Source of the DNA: Pseudoscleropodium purum
Taxonomy: Eukaryota; Streptophyta; Bryopsida; Hypnales; Brachytheciaceae
Assembly: GCA_963969395.1 (NCBI GenBank)
Contig: OZ017799.1
Coordinates: 5,892,501-5,956,500 of the forward strand
Length of the DNA stretch: 64,000 nt
Direction: 5' to 3'
Each line of letters opens with the position of its first letter. Positions within the stretch are counted from its first letter, which is position 1. The translations under genes and the position numbers were made by a program. Shown one piece after another: positions 1 to 12,252 of the stretch. The notes under the pieces are model-generated. The model saw nothing but the letters and a program-made list of their open reading frames with translations. It had not been told where the DNA came from and ran no database searches.

Positions 1-273
1 TATAACATAATGAAATAGTCTAATACTAGATCTTATAGTTAAGTGGAACAAGATTTTACTTTTTTGGGGGCCTATTTTGACTATTTTTTGGTGACACATA
101 TTCAAAGATTTTTAGGGATTAAAGTAAACAATCTTTATCAACAATGTCAAGCATTTTTACATATGTCTAATCATAGAATGGTGAAGGGAAGAGAAATAAT
201 GAAGTTTGCACTATTTTTTGCTAATTTCTCATCAAGTTTGGAATTAATAGAAATTAAAGTATAGATGACAATC

Positions 274-513
274 CATGGTTGTCATAGTGGACGGACGTCC
301 GGTTCGCCGGTTCGTTAGAGGTCCCGCCCATCCGATACAGTCAACACATAGTTGACTTTCTGATAATGAAAAAATAGGCCGCGTGGATGCCATGTGCATC
401 AAGGAACATGCTAGGCGCGGATGAGGTGACGTGTCATTCCGCAAAATTGCACAAGTTACAAAATTGAAGCCATTCGGTCCGATGACCCTAACTTGCCCAT
501 TATGACAACCATG
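274..513. mobile_element. hAT-type MITE, 240 bp
   Basis: The ends form an inverted repeat: the left end reads CATGGTTGTCATAGTGG and the right end, reverse-complemented, reads CATGGTTGTCATAATGG. The element is flanked by a perfect 8-bp direct repeat, TGACAATC, at 266-273 and 514-521. An 8-bp duplication is typical of hAT transposons. There is no coding capacity. The interior is GC-richer than its surroundings and carries a GGACGGACGTCCGG stretch like that at the ends of the hAT elements at 12.5 kb and 51-63 kb, so it may be a distant relative of that family. Confidence 0.8.
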
Positions 514-521
514 TGACAATC

Positions 522-2162
522 CAATCCATTCTCAATGTATTAAAGAACCTATTTTTAAGAAACACAAAGCTATAAATTAATCTTAACAACTTCATTAGGT
601 GTCAATGTGTTATTTGTTAGACATCTCCAAGTTGCTAAAACCACATCATATTTCCTTGGTCGAAAATAGGTTACTTTGTATTGCACAAATGGAACCCTAG
701 TCAGAAATAGATTGTATACCTTACTTTATAAAAAATCAAAATCCACATTTGCACCAAAATCCAACAAAGGAAGAGACAATGCACTTTCATGGTCTATATG
801 GAAATAAGTTTTTTTAATTTATTACCGTGTATTATATATACAGTCTTTTAATCAAATAGAGTGATGATGGCATAGAATTAAAGTGGAAATGGAAGTAAAA
901 AATTGATGGAGGATTTGTCTCACACTTATTTGTGTTTCATAGGGTGATTTTGATCTAAGCTTGGTATCCTAAAACTGCTAACTTGTGAATCTTTTCAACA
1001 ACTAGGATTTGACTTATAAACCCACACTAATTAAAAGTTGTTCAAGTCATTTACTCCAAGACAATGTCTTTTTAGGAAAAGATGGCTTTCTAGAATGAAA
1101 AGAAGAAAAGAGAAAAAAAAAAAGATGGATGTGGCTTTCACTCTAATTTTAATAAGGGCGTGACCTTGTTGTTGACAAAAATGTTAAGAATCATCACTTT
1201 CATTGAAGTAAAACCTCAAATAGTCCAAATAAGGATTTGAGCATCATTCCTATTATTGAACTCTAAAAAGTCTTGTTGAGAGTCCAAAAGAGGATTCTAT
1301 GTTTTCTTAAAATGAAATATTTGGACCTATTGTGAATAAACTATGAGTGTTCAAAGTGTTGAAAACAAAAATTCCCAATTTCAACCCTAGCTATGCTCTC
1401 ATGAGTAGAGGTTGTACATTTTTGGCAAGAATATCTAGAAGACAATTTTAGAAAAAGGTCTCACAATTAGTTGCAATTACTTGAAAACAATTCCAACTCA
1501 TGTAGGTGTAGTATCTTTAGTGAGCAATGCCATTGAAACATGTGCAATTTGTTGGTTACTATTTCGTTCTATCTAAGAGTGTGACAAGTGCAAAAAAGAA
1601 ATTCATTTAGATATATACAATGGGAAACATCCACCTAATTACTAATAATGTTTTGACAAAGCTACTATATAAGACATGAATAATAATAATAATAATAAGA
1701 ATAAGAATAATAGTAATAATAATAATGATAATAATAGTAATAATAATATTTCTTTTGTATTTTGTGGAGTTTCAAGCTATTATAATATACGCTAAATGAT
1801 TAATCATTGGTCATTTTTTATGCAATATAAATATAAAATAGACATTAATGTAGTAGTCACTAGTTTTAATAGACCAATGATATACTTCCACTTCAAGAAA
1901 ATGAAGTTCCTCACAAAATATAGAGTATATCGAATCTACATAAATTGCAAGAGGCCATATTAATGTGAAGGTTCATAGTTGAAAATGAATATTTGTTTTG
2001 AATTCCCACATGCACCTTATAAAACGAATGTATTTGAAAATTTAATAGAATAATCCATAGCATTGTAGAATAACTGCACTTCTACAAACCTTTTACAATT
2101 GTACCGAATCTTGAATCCTTAACCTCAAATAGACAAGTCAATAAGAAGGAAATCATTCTTTT
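522..2162. other. Noncoding AT-rich stretch
   Basis: No convincing coding exon, RNA gene or transposon end is visible here. The only clear structure is the trinucleotide microsatellite at 1679-1749. Confidence 0.5.
1679..1749. repeat. (AAT)n microsatellite
   Basis: About 70 bp of AAT/TAA units with scattered interruptions (AAG, TAG, ATG). It is a simple-sequence repeat without an evident function. Confidence 0.9.
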
Positions 2163-2345
2163 GGATATTGTGTGAATTGTTTGTTTAAAACAACCCAAGG
2201 ACACTCACTGAATGTCAAAATATTATGCAAAACCTCTCCTTTTCATACAAAATTCCAAGAAAAACATTTGCACTTTTGTCTTATATAGAAGGATTCTCTT
2301 TCATCCATGAAACACTAATTATCCGTGGCATGATTGGCGTCCTTC
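2163..2345. repeat. Dispersed repeat R2, copy 1
   Basis: This shares an ordered set of short blocks with 9963-10150, 29195-29335 and 30450-30632: a cattca/cactca block, then CTCCYYTTTTCAYAC, a block near ATAGTTGCAC, and TTCTTTNTCATYCATC. The copies are diverged and no terminal repeats are clear. It is probably an old noncoding transposon remnant. Confidence 0.5.
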
Positions 2346-5264
2346 TAGGATTATTCTTTATATCTCGTATTTTATGTGCACAATATGAATGTCCAAACCC
2401 TAGCAAAGTGTTGCATTCTTGTATCAAATAGACAGAAAATGGCAGTTCTTCAAAGTCATCACTTTGGTTCTCTCTATGACTGAACACGTACATTTTCTAG
2501 AAATATTCTTGAATTAGAAAAATGAAAAATGACATTTGATGATTGGGCAAAGGAGTTGCTATTGTGTACTTCCATCCATCACCTACTAAGTATTTTTGGA
2601 CAATTCATGGAGCCGCCCAAGGATCCCATCCATGAATTAATAAATTTATAAAGTTGGAGCAAATTTGAGTAAATTTGGACAGACTACCGCAAATCAAGAT
2701 CTGCAGAGGACAACGAAACCTTGAAGGAGACCACCCATTTTTGACCAACATCCCATTCTCACAACTTAGGCTGTTGCATTTCCAATTAGTTGTATTGTAG
2801 GTGATAGCTCACAAATGCAAGAGCAATGAAAATGTGTGAGAGGTGTACATTGAAAGTATAAAATGATCCCAACATGTACATACAAAGCCACAACAATCAC
2901 CTCCATCAATTTTGTAACCAGCCTATGTTTGCCTATGGATCGAAAATGGGACAAAGAGAATCTTCATGAAAAAAATTTATGATAATTTTGTTTTTGAGGG
3001 AAAAAATGTCAAAAATTATGAAATCCTTCTTAAATCTATTTCTATATACGTGGAAATTTTCTCCTCAACGTCCCCTTGGCTGCAGAGAGGCTGCATTGCT
3101 TAAGTGGTTGAAAATAGGTCATCATCCTGATAGAACAACAAATTTTTACAATTCATCTCATCTACTATACAGAACTGGAGGTTCGGATCCAGTGGGGCCC
3201 TGTAAAAAGCATTGGCCTGGGACTTGGGGAGGCTGGGAGCTGTAATGGATCTCAATTCTCACAATGGCATAAGTTAGTAGAATGCGAGACTAGCTTATAG
3301 AAAGCAAATTGCCTTCGACGCATCTTCTCCAGAACACCACTTGTTGGTTAGGACACTAGAATCTGATCACAATCTAGCATTCAGGGTGTCATTCACCCTT
3401 ATCAAAAGCATTACAGGCGCATCTCTTCCTCTTGTAATTAAGTTTGAGCGTCCAAATGTATGTTGCGGTGACAAAGCAAGCTCATAATTTGCTGACAGAA
3501 TTTGCAAGCTCATAATTTTTGGGAAGAAACTCTTTAACGCACTCCAAAACATTTACGATGAGTGAAAGCTTGATATGAATTCTTCCTTAAATGAATGACA
3601 AATCGTGAACATCACAAAACATTAATAGTGATTTGGTCGCACTTGCAAGCAAGAAGACTCCACTTGAAAAAGATTAACTCTATTTCATTAATGTCCAAGA
3701 AGTGGAGGGTATCAATTCCTCAACCCCTTGATCTCATCTAATCCATAGGATGGCCTAAAACCTGTACTTGCAAAGTTTCCTCCGAAAAGGCAGGTGCATC
3801 TACAGGAAAACACTGTACCACGACACATGATATTTTACAAACACGTACAACACAATCAGACATAAGAAACACTGTCTTTCACACCTCCATAACTAAACTT
3901 CAGATAAATGCAAAGCACACCAATATTGTACATACACTAGAAGTGGATACTTCGATGACTGTTGATTTGTCAGTATGATAAACTAAGTGTTCACAGATTG
4001 AACAGACCAAAAGACAAAGTAGTGGTTCAATATTGCACCTAACTGAGGGAGTAGGTAACAGGGAAGGTACACAACATTCCCCTCTCTTTTACATTCCCAA
4101 CAACAATCTCAAAGATATTCACCACATCACTTGCATGCAACCTCACAAAATCAACCCCTCCAAAGAGAATGTAACTCTCAATGATGCACATAGTAGCCTG
4201 CAAATCTGAAACACTTTAAATTAGGACCACAAACGTCATTAAGAACCATGTAACTTAAAGCGACTACTTCAAACAAACATGCAAGTTAAAAATACTTAAG
4301 ACTGCTTAGAATGACCAACATCTTCAGCAAACATGAGCTTGTCAAATTATTGCGAAAAGCACTCTAAAATTGCAACTAGTATTACTACATTGACACAGGT
4401 CTGTTAATGTAGTTAATTATCTCTAGAACGCGACCTATTGTCATTGAATACTTGAACTTTCTGCTTCGTATTTAGAATTTGAGTTTAGTCTCTCCTGTTT
4501 CTTTTTGCTCAGCCAAGTGTTTGAGGTTTCGATTTGCAGTTCATGAGTATTTCTTGAAACAATAGAGGTGTTACAGTCTCTGATGATTTTTCTACATGTT
4601 TAGAAATTGGGTCTTTCTTGTACTTTTTTGTTTCATCTTTCTTCTTCCACCATCACCAACTGACGCCATAGAACTCACTCAAACGGTAGTTGCATTTTGA
4701 CAGCGATTCAAGTTCTCCATTGTGTGGAGCTCTCCATTGCATTTCTTCTTCTTACTTGGACGACAATTCAAATAGCATTTCCTTCTTCAAGGGGGATCTA
4801 CATTAGAGGAGATTTGGACCCTGAACTGAGCCGTGAGTTCCCTGGATGCTCTCTGGTCGTTCCCTCTTTTTGAAGCCAGAAACAATAGTTGATGAGGTGG
4901 CCAAAAGTTTCATTCGTCAAGTCACAATCTGCCACGTGCCTCTCTGCCGGCCAGCAACAAACTCGTGTGCCCCACGGCAGCCCGGCCAACAGCACCGCGG
5001 CCCAGCCAAAAAGGGACAAGAAGCTCAATTTTTTACACTTTAATTTTATGGCAATGAGAAACTATTCGAGGTAGTTCCAATGCCAAGGAATTTGATTTGA
5101 AGAAATTCATCTTCCAAATTACTTCTTTGGAATCTACCACACATTAGTTGACAAGTAGTTTCATCTTCACATGGAGATGGGACGAGAAGAGAAGCTTTAT
5201 ATATACACATGGGGTTGTAGGAGGTAGACCAACCCATGTGGGATATGTGAATTAAAATTAGTAG
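2346..5264. other. Noncoding stretch, no gene recognised
   Basis: No exon is recognised. Around 3080-3200 there is a loose resemblance to RNA polymerase III promoter boxes (GCTTAAGTGG near 3099 and GGTTCGGATCC near 3180), but their spacing is too long for a normal tRNA. The segment 4840-5040 is GC-richer without a recognisable protein. Confidence 0.4.
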
Positions 5265-5705
5265 GAACTCAAGCACTCATCATTAAGTGAAAACAAAGGA
5301 CTTGTGTTTAGAGTAAAATTTCAAACCTCATTTCGACATAGTTGAAGAATTAAAAAAAAAAACAAAACTTTGAACTAAGAAAAGTTGAGAATTTAGACAA
5401 TTTTCATCTCCAAAAATTCGTTTGATATTTTGAGTCACCAAACAAAAGTTATGAACAAATGTCAAAGAGGAATTGGAAGGAAATTTCTTTTGACATTTTC
5501 AAACATCTTTTGAAATTTGCTCATAACTTTTGTTTGGAGATTCTAAATCTCAAACTGATTTTTGGAGATGAAAATTGTCTTAAATTCCCAACTTTTCTTA
5601 GTCCAGAGTTTTTTGAAAGAACTTCAACTTTGCCTAAATGAGGTCTAAAATTCTACTTTTAACACAAATCCTACATTTTGACAATGAGTGAACAAGCTCT
5701 CATCT
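5265..5705. repeat. Foldback inverted repeat with arms of about 200 bp
   Basis: The left arm (about 5265-5465) and right arm (about 5500-5705) are reverse complements with modest divergence. Landmarks shared by both arms are GACAATTTTCATCTCCAAAA, AAACAAAAGTTATGA and AACTAAGAAAAGTTG. The centre is near 5480. Transcription across it would give a long hairpin. It is probably a foldback MITE; a short target duplication could not be fixed because the outer ends fade gradually. Confidence 0.8.
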
Positions 5706-7382
5706 TTAAATTGGCCCATACTCTTTAAAAGCTCTTGGTGACTTATGGATTTCACTATATAAACAAGCTCTCCTCCCTGGATTCTCACCAAGTGCTACCA
5801 AATCATTTCCGCCATTGGACCAATGAATTTTTTAATTATTCAATTTGGGAATTGATCTTGGCATTTGATGTTTATATTTTTTAACTTGTCCCTACGACTA
5901 GGTAGGTATTCCAAGTTCAAAGACTAGCTATTCATTGGCCAGCTCAAGGATCGACACCTTGGAAACAAGGCTAGAAATTTGGTTGGTCAATTTTTTAGCC
6001 GGGCAGTGTTTGCTGCGTGGCACTAAACTTGGACTCACACGGCCAGTCACCGGGTTGGAGTCATATTTTGAGCCTTAGTTGGGGTACTTGGATGCTCATC
6101 AAATGGCTGAGAACGTTGGTTGGGAATGGCTGAGAACTCTCGACCATTGGGTTCTTCCAACAAAGGGAGGCAGTCCCCTTGTGGCCCCAATTCTCCTCTG
6201 ATGGCTGCGTTCTCGACGACCTGCCCTCCATCGTTCATCCGTCCAGAATGCAGATCGCCAGGAGTTAGCTGGGCACCGTCAATTACAGTCAATTATAGTA
6301 ACATTTGCAACATCGTTCTATTACTCAAATTGTAGACAGTCTCCATATGGATTCTGCTTTCAGTGGATGCATTTTGGTATCTTTTTTAGAGCTTCCCAAA
6401 AGGTTTATTCCAACTTCAAAATTATGCATTTACATGTGACAACACGTGGAGTGAAGTGATGACAGTTTGGGGATTATATCAAGGAACGAAGCTGCTTGTC
6501 ATTGCCATATGAAGTTCCTATGACCTCAAATGTGTGAATACTGCCTTTGATACTAATGAACTTCAGATTAATCGAATGTGCCTTTCTGCTTTTAGAAAAG
6601 AATGAAAGCTAAAATTTCCCAAAAAAAATTATATTAGGGCTTCTTTTACAAGTTCAGTAAAATTTCAATTTCAATTAATCTGAACTTCATATGAATTAGC
6701 AATGTGCATCTAATAAATATGCATCAACTGTGCAGTATGAAGAAGAATGAGGGGGAAATTGAGATGAGTCTGGCAGTAAGAGTCCCCAACGAAATTCTGA
6801 CAGAATTGAAGCTTGGGTAAGCGTAGTGATCATGAAGTTCAATCAACACTCTCCCTAAAACTGTTTTATAGTGCTTACATGTACTTGTGGTGATAAAAGG
6901 AACTTTACTGCTGAAGAAAAAGTTCGTGCTTTTTCCTTTACATGATTTGGAGAGTTTGCTTGCTGGTTGATCATTCAAGTGTAAGAACTTGTTGGCATGC
7001 CTTGATACAGATTCCAACGATCCATCAGCAAACAGCTGAATGGGGATGGAGCCTGAGTGCCTACTCTCACTTTGAGATGGTTTGGCAAAGGCACAGTTCT
7101 GGACACCCCTGTCCATGAAAAATGAAGAATGAGGTGATGGATCCGACTTGCTCTTGGAAACTCAGCTTTGTTGTGGTGAGGGTGTTCCCATCTTGGAGAT
7201 CGTGTTGCGAATGAGAGGCAATCATGGTCTTGTTGCATTCTGCTCCTGTATTGTAAAGAATTACCGACAACGTGGCTGTAGAGTTCAGTGTCGTATTGAG
7301 ATGCAGATGCAATAGAAGGTGGCATTGATGTGATGAGTTCTAGCGGAAGAGAGGGAAAGATTGTTGCCTTGTAAATTTATCC
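5706..7382. other. Noncoding stretch with weak coding-like segments
   Basis: No gene is recognised. On the minus strand around 7312-7067 there is an open segment with fairly even codon composition (for example ILYNTGAECNKTM and HDLQDGNTL), but it matches no family I know and lacks clear flanking exons. It could be an exon relic. Confidence 0.35.
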
Positions 7383-7386
7383 TTAA

Positions 7387-8025
7387 CCCCTAAATGCACA
7401 AGGCTTGTTTTGAGCTTCTTGGAATTTGCTCTAAATTGAACAAAATGCCAACACTTTGATAAGTTGTATCAATTGTAACCATAGAAATTCAAATTAGACA
7501 TATTATAGATCTCATGATAGGAAAAGAAAACACAACAATATCACTTATGGAGTGAAGATTATAATGTTTGACCATGAGGGTGTTAAAATTATAGAAGTGA
7601 TGTGAAGTCTTTCAATCTTCTTTTCACAAGTCAAATCTAGAAAGTTGATGACCAAAAATATATGAGGTTAAAGGGACTAACATGTATAACCCCAATCAAT
7701 TTATGGCTTCTTAAAATCTACTCTATAATTTTTTTAAATGCATTTTGAACGTGGTTTTTTCTCCAAGATCTAATGTATTTGAGACTCATTTCCAAGAGCT
7801 CTCAACACTACGGGAAGTCAAGATTGCAATGGATACCCTTGCACAAAATCTTGAATAAAAAAATCACTATCATTTATTTTCAAGATCGAATTTTTGATGC
7901 TAAATCTAGACTTTAAGAAGAACTTTAAGAAAATACAAACTATTCAAAATAGCAACTTGGTTAGGTTTAATTTCACTTCAAAGTTTTGCAAACATCAAAT
8001 TTGGATGCCTCAGGGCATTTAGAAG
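7387..8025. mobile_element. TTAA-flanked nonautonomous element C
   Basis: The element is bounded by TTAA at 7383-7386 and 8026-8029. Its ends are CCCCTAAATGC and, reverse-complemented, CTTCTAAATGC. It is alignable along its full length with 12253-13369. It carries the uninterrupted site ACCATGAG (7571-7578) that in the relative at 12.4 kb has been filled by a hAT element. No protein is encoded. Confidence 0.75.
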
Positions 8026-8029
8026 TTAA

Positions 8030-9605
8030 AAGACAAAAGTTCCAAAATGTTTTTCTTAGATTTTGGATATGTTCTTTTGATGTCATTTTTTATTGAAATT
8101 TTTAAAATCTTTTTTTTGAAGCTATGGGAATGTATTAGCTTTCTAGGAATATGATTTGTATGTCAATAAAAACTCTAGAGAAAATATACTATTGTTTGGA
8201 GCAAAAATAGTCAACTTTAGGTGGCACGAATAAACCCAAATAAACTCAAAATAATATTTTCTTTAATTGATGCAAGAGTGATGATTGGGAGATATCTAAA
8301 ATTTGAGAATTGAGAGTTGAATAGAGATCCTTAGAGTATAAGAAGCAAATACTTTTCAAAGATCAAGTGTCAAGCTATTTGCATGACTTTTTTTTATAGG
8401 TATGATTTACTATGGCCTATATTTATCTTTTGTCTTGTGTCTAGTTCCTAAATTTGAATTATTCATTGGGCTATCCTAAAAGATCATTTATTTGCTTCCA
8501 ATGAAAATGTTCTAAGTTCTAATTCCACATCAATCAAAAGTTAGTAATATTTTACAAGATGGTTTTGCTATGTTCATTGAAGATGCTCTAAGACACTCCA
8601 AACTTGTCACATCCTTGAAGGCCTTTGCTTCATTTATTCAATCAAGGCACATTTAGGTTTATACATAGCAATAATGAATCTTCTTTGAAGTACAAAAATG
8701 GCGAGGTGACACTATAAAGAGATTTCGCATCCACTAGATACATCACAGATGTATTCAAGAGCTATTTGCCCAAGTTCCATAAATCTGGTGAAAGACATCC
8801 AAGTTTGCTAAAAAAGAAATTAGTATTTATTCTTCAATGATGTGACTACCGACTTCTAGGCAAAAACAAGCTAGGGTGATTCCAAAAGTACTGTCATAAT
8901 TCATATTTTGTTAGTTATACTTTCATTTTTGAAGATTAAAAAAATATATGGTATAATTGTAATAAAAAAGACTCATTAATGTGTTGTATATTTCATAGAC
9001 TACAACCTTCAATATGTGAATTAAATATATTTTTAGTATTTTATTATGTATTATGGACTATTCAGTCTTCACTTCACGATTGTTACAATCCATTAACTTT
9101 TATGAAATGACTCTTGAATTCATACAAGAACATGATATGTCATTTTTATATTTGAAGAATATAGAATATATATTGTTATCTATATATTAAAATAATTTAT
9201 ATTTTATTCTTTGAAGAAAGGATATTTATCTCATAAAAAATAATATTGTTTTTTTTGAGGTTCATGAGACAAACTAAAAATCAAGTATACACAAATCTAT
9301 TTTTATCAAAATAATTGTAATAAGTATTTATAAGGTTGGCCTAATTTTCAATAGAATTAATTTTCATTATAATCAATTATGCAATGTATTGAAATACATC
9401 AAAATTTGATGTCCTATTTTAAGGGGTTTTTTATATAAATATACAAAAGAAATTTTAATTCAATTTCTTCATCTTTTGCTTTAATACACTATAAAAAAAA
9501 TATTTATAAAAAAAATTTAGAAGTCATATGCAAAAAAAATTGAAATAGACTATTATGATTATATTCTTGCCAACTTTGGTATATCCTAGCTTGCTTTTGC
9601 CCTAC
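8030..9605. other. Noncoding AT-rich stretch
   Basis: Strongly AT-rich with poly-A and poly-T runs. No exon, RNA gene or paired element ends were seen. Confidence 0.5.
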
Positions 9606-9609
9606 TAGT

Positions 9610-9890
9610 GACTCTTAAGGTGGGCACTTCCTCAACCACACATTGTCAAAAAACACCATCATCACTCTTAGAACACCTCCAAAATCAGTAAATACCTATG
9701 CGAGGGAATCAATTTTAAATTATCTACCAAAACTCTTTGACCTTTTCTAACTTTTGCATGCAATATTTAAATATTACAATCTTTGGTGTGTTTCAATCTT
9801 TATTCACTTGCCAACCAAAAAATATGAAATTTTGACTAGTCTAATATAGCTATGTACAGTAGAAAAAAATGGTGGCATTTTAGATGCCCA
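9610..9890. repeat. Dispersed repeat R3, copy 1
   Basis: Shares ordered blocks with 17500-17765 and 27440-27745: TAAGGTGG, a CATCATCACT block, CTACCAAAA followed by CTTTGA, CTTTTGCAT, and GACTAGTCTAATA. It runs almost directly into an R2 copy at 9963, so R2 and R3 may be halves of one older repeat. Confidence 0.55.
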
Positions 9891-9962
9891 TCTAAACGGA
9901 TATTGGCTATTATCTACTATTAATTCTTCATAGAAGGGGTTGGTCACCATGGAAATAATATA

Positions 9963-10150
9963 TTTTTGTATCGTGCAAATTGTTGGTTTAAAAAAATGCA
10001 AAAGCATTCATTCAAAGTCAAAGTACTATAGAAGATCTCCCCTTTTCACACAATTTTTTTTCAAAAATGAATAGTTGCTATTTTGTCTCGTATAGAGAGA
10101 TTCTTTGTCATTCAATAGCCAAAAAAGAACCTTGGGATTGTTTAAGGGTT
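9963..10150. repeat. Dispersed repeat R2, copy 2
   Basis: Shows the same order of blocks as the copy at 2163, including CTCCCCTTTTCACAC, ATAGTTGC and TTCTTTGTCATTCA. It lies immediately downstream of an R3 copy. Confidence 0.5.
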
Positions 10151-10509
10151 ATTGGCCATTACAAAGCGTAATGCAAGTACCATCTCCAAGAAGGTTTAGA
10201 CCAACGATTCTTTTACTGTAGAAGCCCCTCAGTGCCTTTGTTGTTCTTCAATTTTACTCCAACGAATAGCCTTGCTCCTTTCTCGTACATTCTAGTCAAA
10301 CATGAATGTTGCCCATCTAAGGATTAGAATTTTGTTAGTGAACTCCACTCTTTTTTGTACTTCCAACGAAAGAAGGTGAGCATCCTCCATGGTATTGAAG
10401 CATTCATAGCAACGTGAATAGAGTTGTCATCAAACCGTTAGATTTTGAATGGGTAGATGCAATGAGAATTAAATCTCAAAGTAAAAGTATCACACATAGA
10501 TAGCCTTAA

Positions 10510-11433
10510 CCCCTAAAGGACCAAATGTTGTTTTTGACAACGGATCAATTTGGGGGAGGTGTATGTGAGTGGAGATATCTGTATTTTTTGCCCAAATTTT
10601 AATAGAAGGTGTGGACGAGGAATATCTTTCATGTGCACTAAAATTGAAGACATTTGGAAATATGAGTCAAAAGTTATGGCCTAATATGTAGATTATTTTT
10701 CAACTTGGGCAATCCGAGCAAATTTGAAAAAATCACTTTTTTCAAAAACAAAAATTTGAAATTAATTTTTTAGATTTATATATACATAGAAGGCTTTGAA
10801 TCATTCCATTTTGATCAATGAGTCAAAAGTTATGAGGTGTTTTAGTTTGTGGGCAGTTATGGGTTCTCTACTCCAAAATAAACTTTGAAGTTCTTTATTG
10901 AACTCAATTTTTAATATTTTTGAAAAAAAATAAAAAAATATGAGGTGAAGATTGTTTATTACAACATTATAACCATTGGGATTAGCATTTTTCAATTCTA
11001 TAACTAAATTATTAACAATTTAGTATTTTCATTCACTCTCTACTTCTTTCTACTTACTATTCTTTTCCTATATGTTGTACAATTCCAAATGATCTCAAAT
11101 TTTTTCAAGCATGTAGCCAACTTGCCTTGAAGAAAGAATCCAAAGAGTTGCAACCATTTTGGACATTTTTTCATACAAATGTGACCTTGTAAGGTGTAGC
11201 TTCTGAGTTTTTTGTAGGGCCAAAAATAGGCTTTTCGTCAATTTAATTGCTAATATCTTGCAATCTATACAATGGAATTTTTTTGAAATTTTTTCCACTT
11301 CTTCTAAAATTATCATACTACAAGATCCTACAGTTGGATGTGTCTAAAAATGTTAATTTCTTTTTTGATACTTGTCCTAGAAATGGTAGTTTTGGAACGT
11401 TTTTAGTGAAAACATAGTCAAGGAACTTTAGGG
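10510..11433. mobile_element. TTAA-flanked nonautonomous element A
   Basis: The left boundary is TTAA (10506-10509) followed by CCCCTAAAGGACC; the right end is GGAACTTTAGGG followed by a degraded ATTG. It aligns with element B (24243-25388) throughout. It shows the empty site AAATTTTAA (10594-10602) where B carries a CACTA-type insertion. No coding capacity. Confidence 0.75.
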
Positions 11434-12252
11434 ATTGAAAGCTCTCTTCTAAGTGTAGCTTTGAATTGGCTTTTAACAAGTGTAGGATTAAGGTTGGATC
11501 ACTGCAAAGCTTTGGCAGCTACCGGTGGACAATGAGAATTACCCATTGCAAGATAGTATGCAAAGTCGATGGAGAATAACTTCACTTTTTTGCATTTGTG
11601 ATGAGTTGTGGAGTTGTCCATTTGAGGAGTTCGTCCCCTGCTTGAAGGAGAAAGGACTGGCCAAAGAATCTCTTTCAATTCCTTTAGCTATATATTGCAT
11701 ACCACCTCCAAATTGTTATGACTTACCATAGCTTTATTTGTTGAGCAGATTGTCAGTGTTCTGAGGTATAGTGAGTCCTAAAATGTTTGCAAGCTAGATT
11801 TACAGTAACCTCAAGTGTGACCACCATTCATTTGATATTGGTTTGTTTGAAGATGAACACCTGCTTCAAGCTTTATGTTGCTGTGGTGTAGCCATGGCGC
11901 AATCATCGTCTGAGTAACCGGATGTGACTAAATTAGGATTCCAGGAGAGTCGCGTTGTTGAGGTGCAATGCTATATTTGCAGATCAATTTTGTAAGCAAC
12001 AAAGCAACATTTGAAGCATGTAATGGACTGAGCAAATTTGAGGAATATCTGAGAAGCAAAGTTTCTTTTGATTGAAACCCGTTTTGCTCTTTGTGAACTA
12101 TGAAACTCCTCCTAAATTTATAAATTGTGAAAATGAAAATTGTCATTTTGTACAGAGTCCTGTACACATCTGCTTGGACTGGCAGAGACTCTGAGAGCTG
12201 TCAACTGATTTTTAAGCAAACTAATACTGTACAGGTGAGATACTTGTGTTAA
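11434..12252. other. Noncoding stretch
   Basis: No gene is recognised. A short open segment on the plus strand at 11529-11731 has no recognisable domain and no paired exons. Confidence 0.4.

Noticed and set aside
3060..3245. tRNA gene or tRNA-derived SINE
   Set aside because: Box-like motifs are present, but about 80 bp apart, and no cloverleaf or 3' tail could be drawn.
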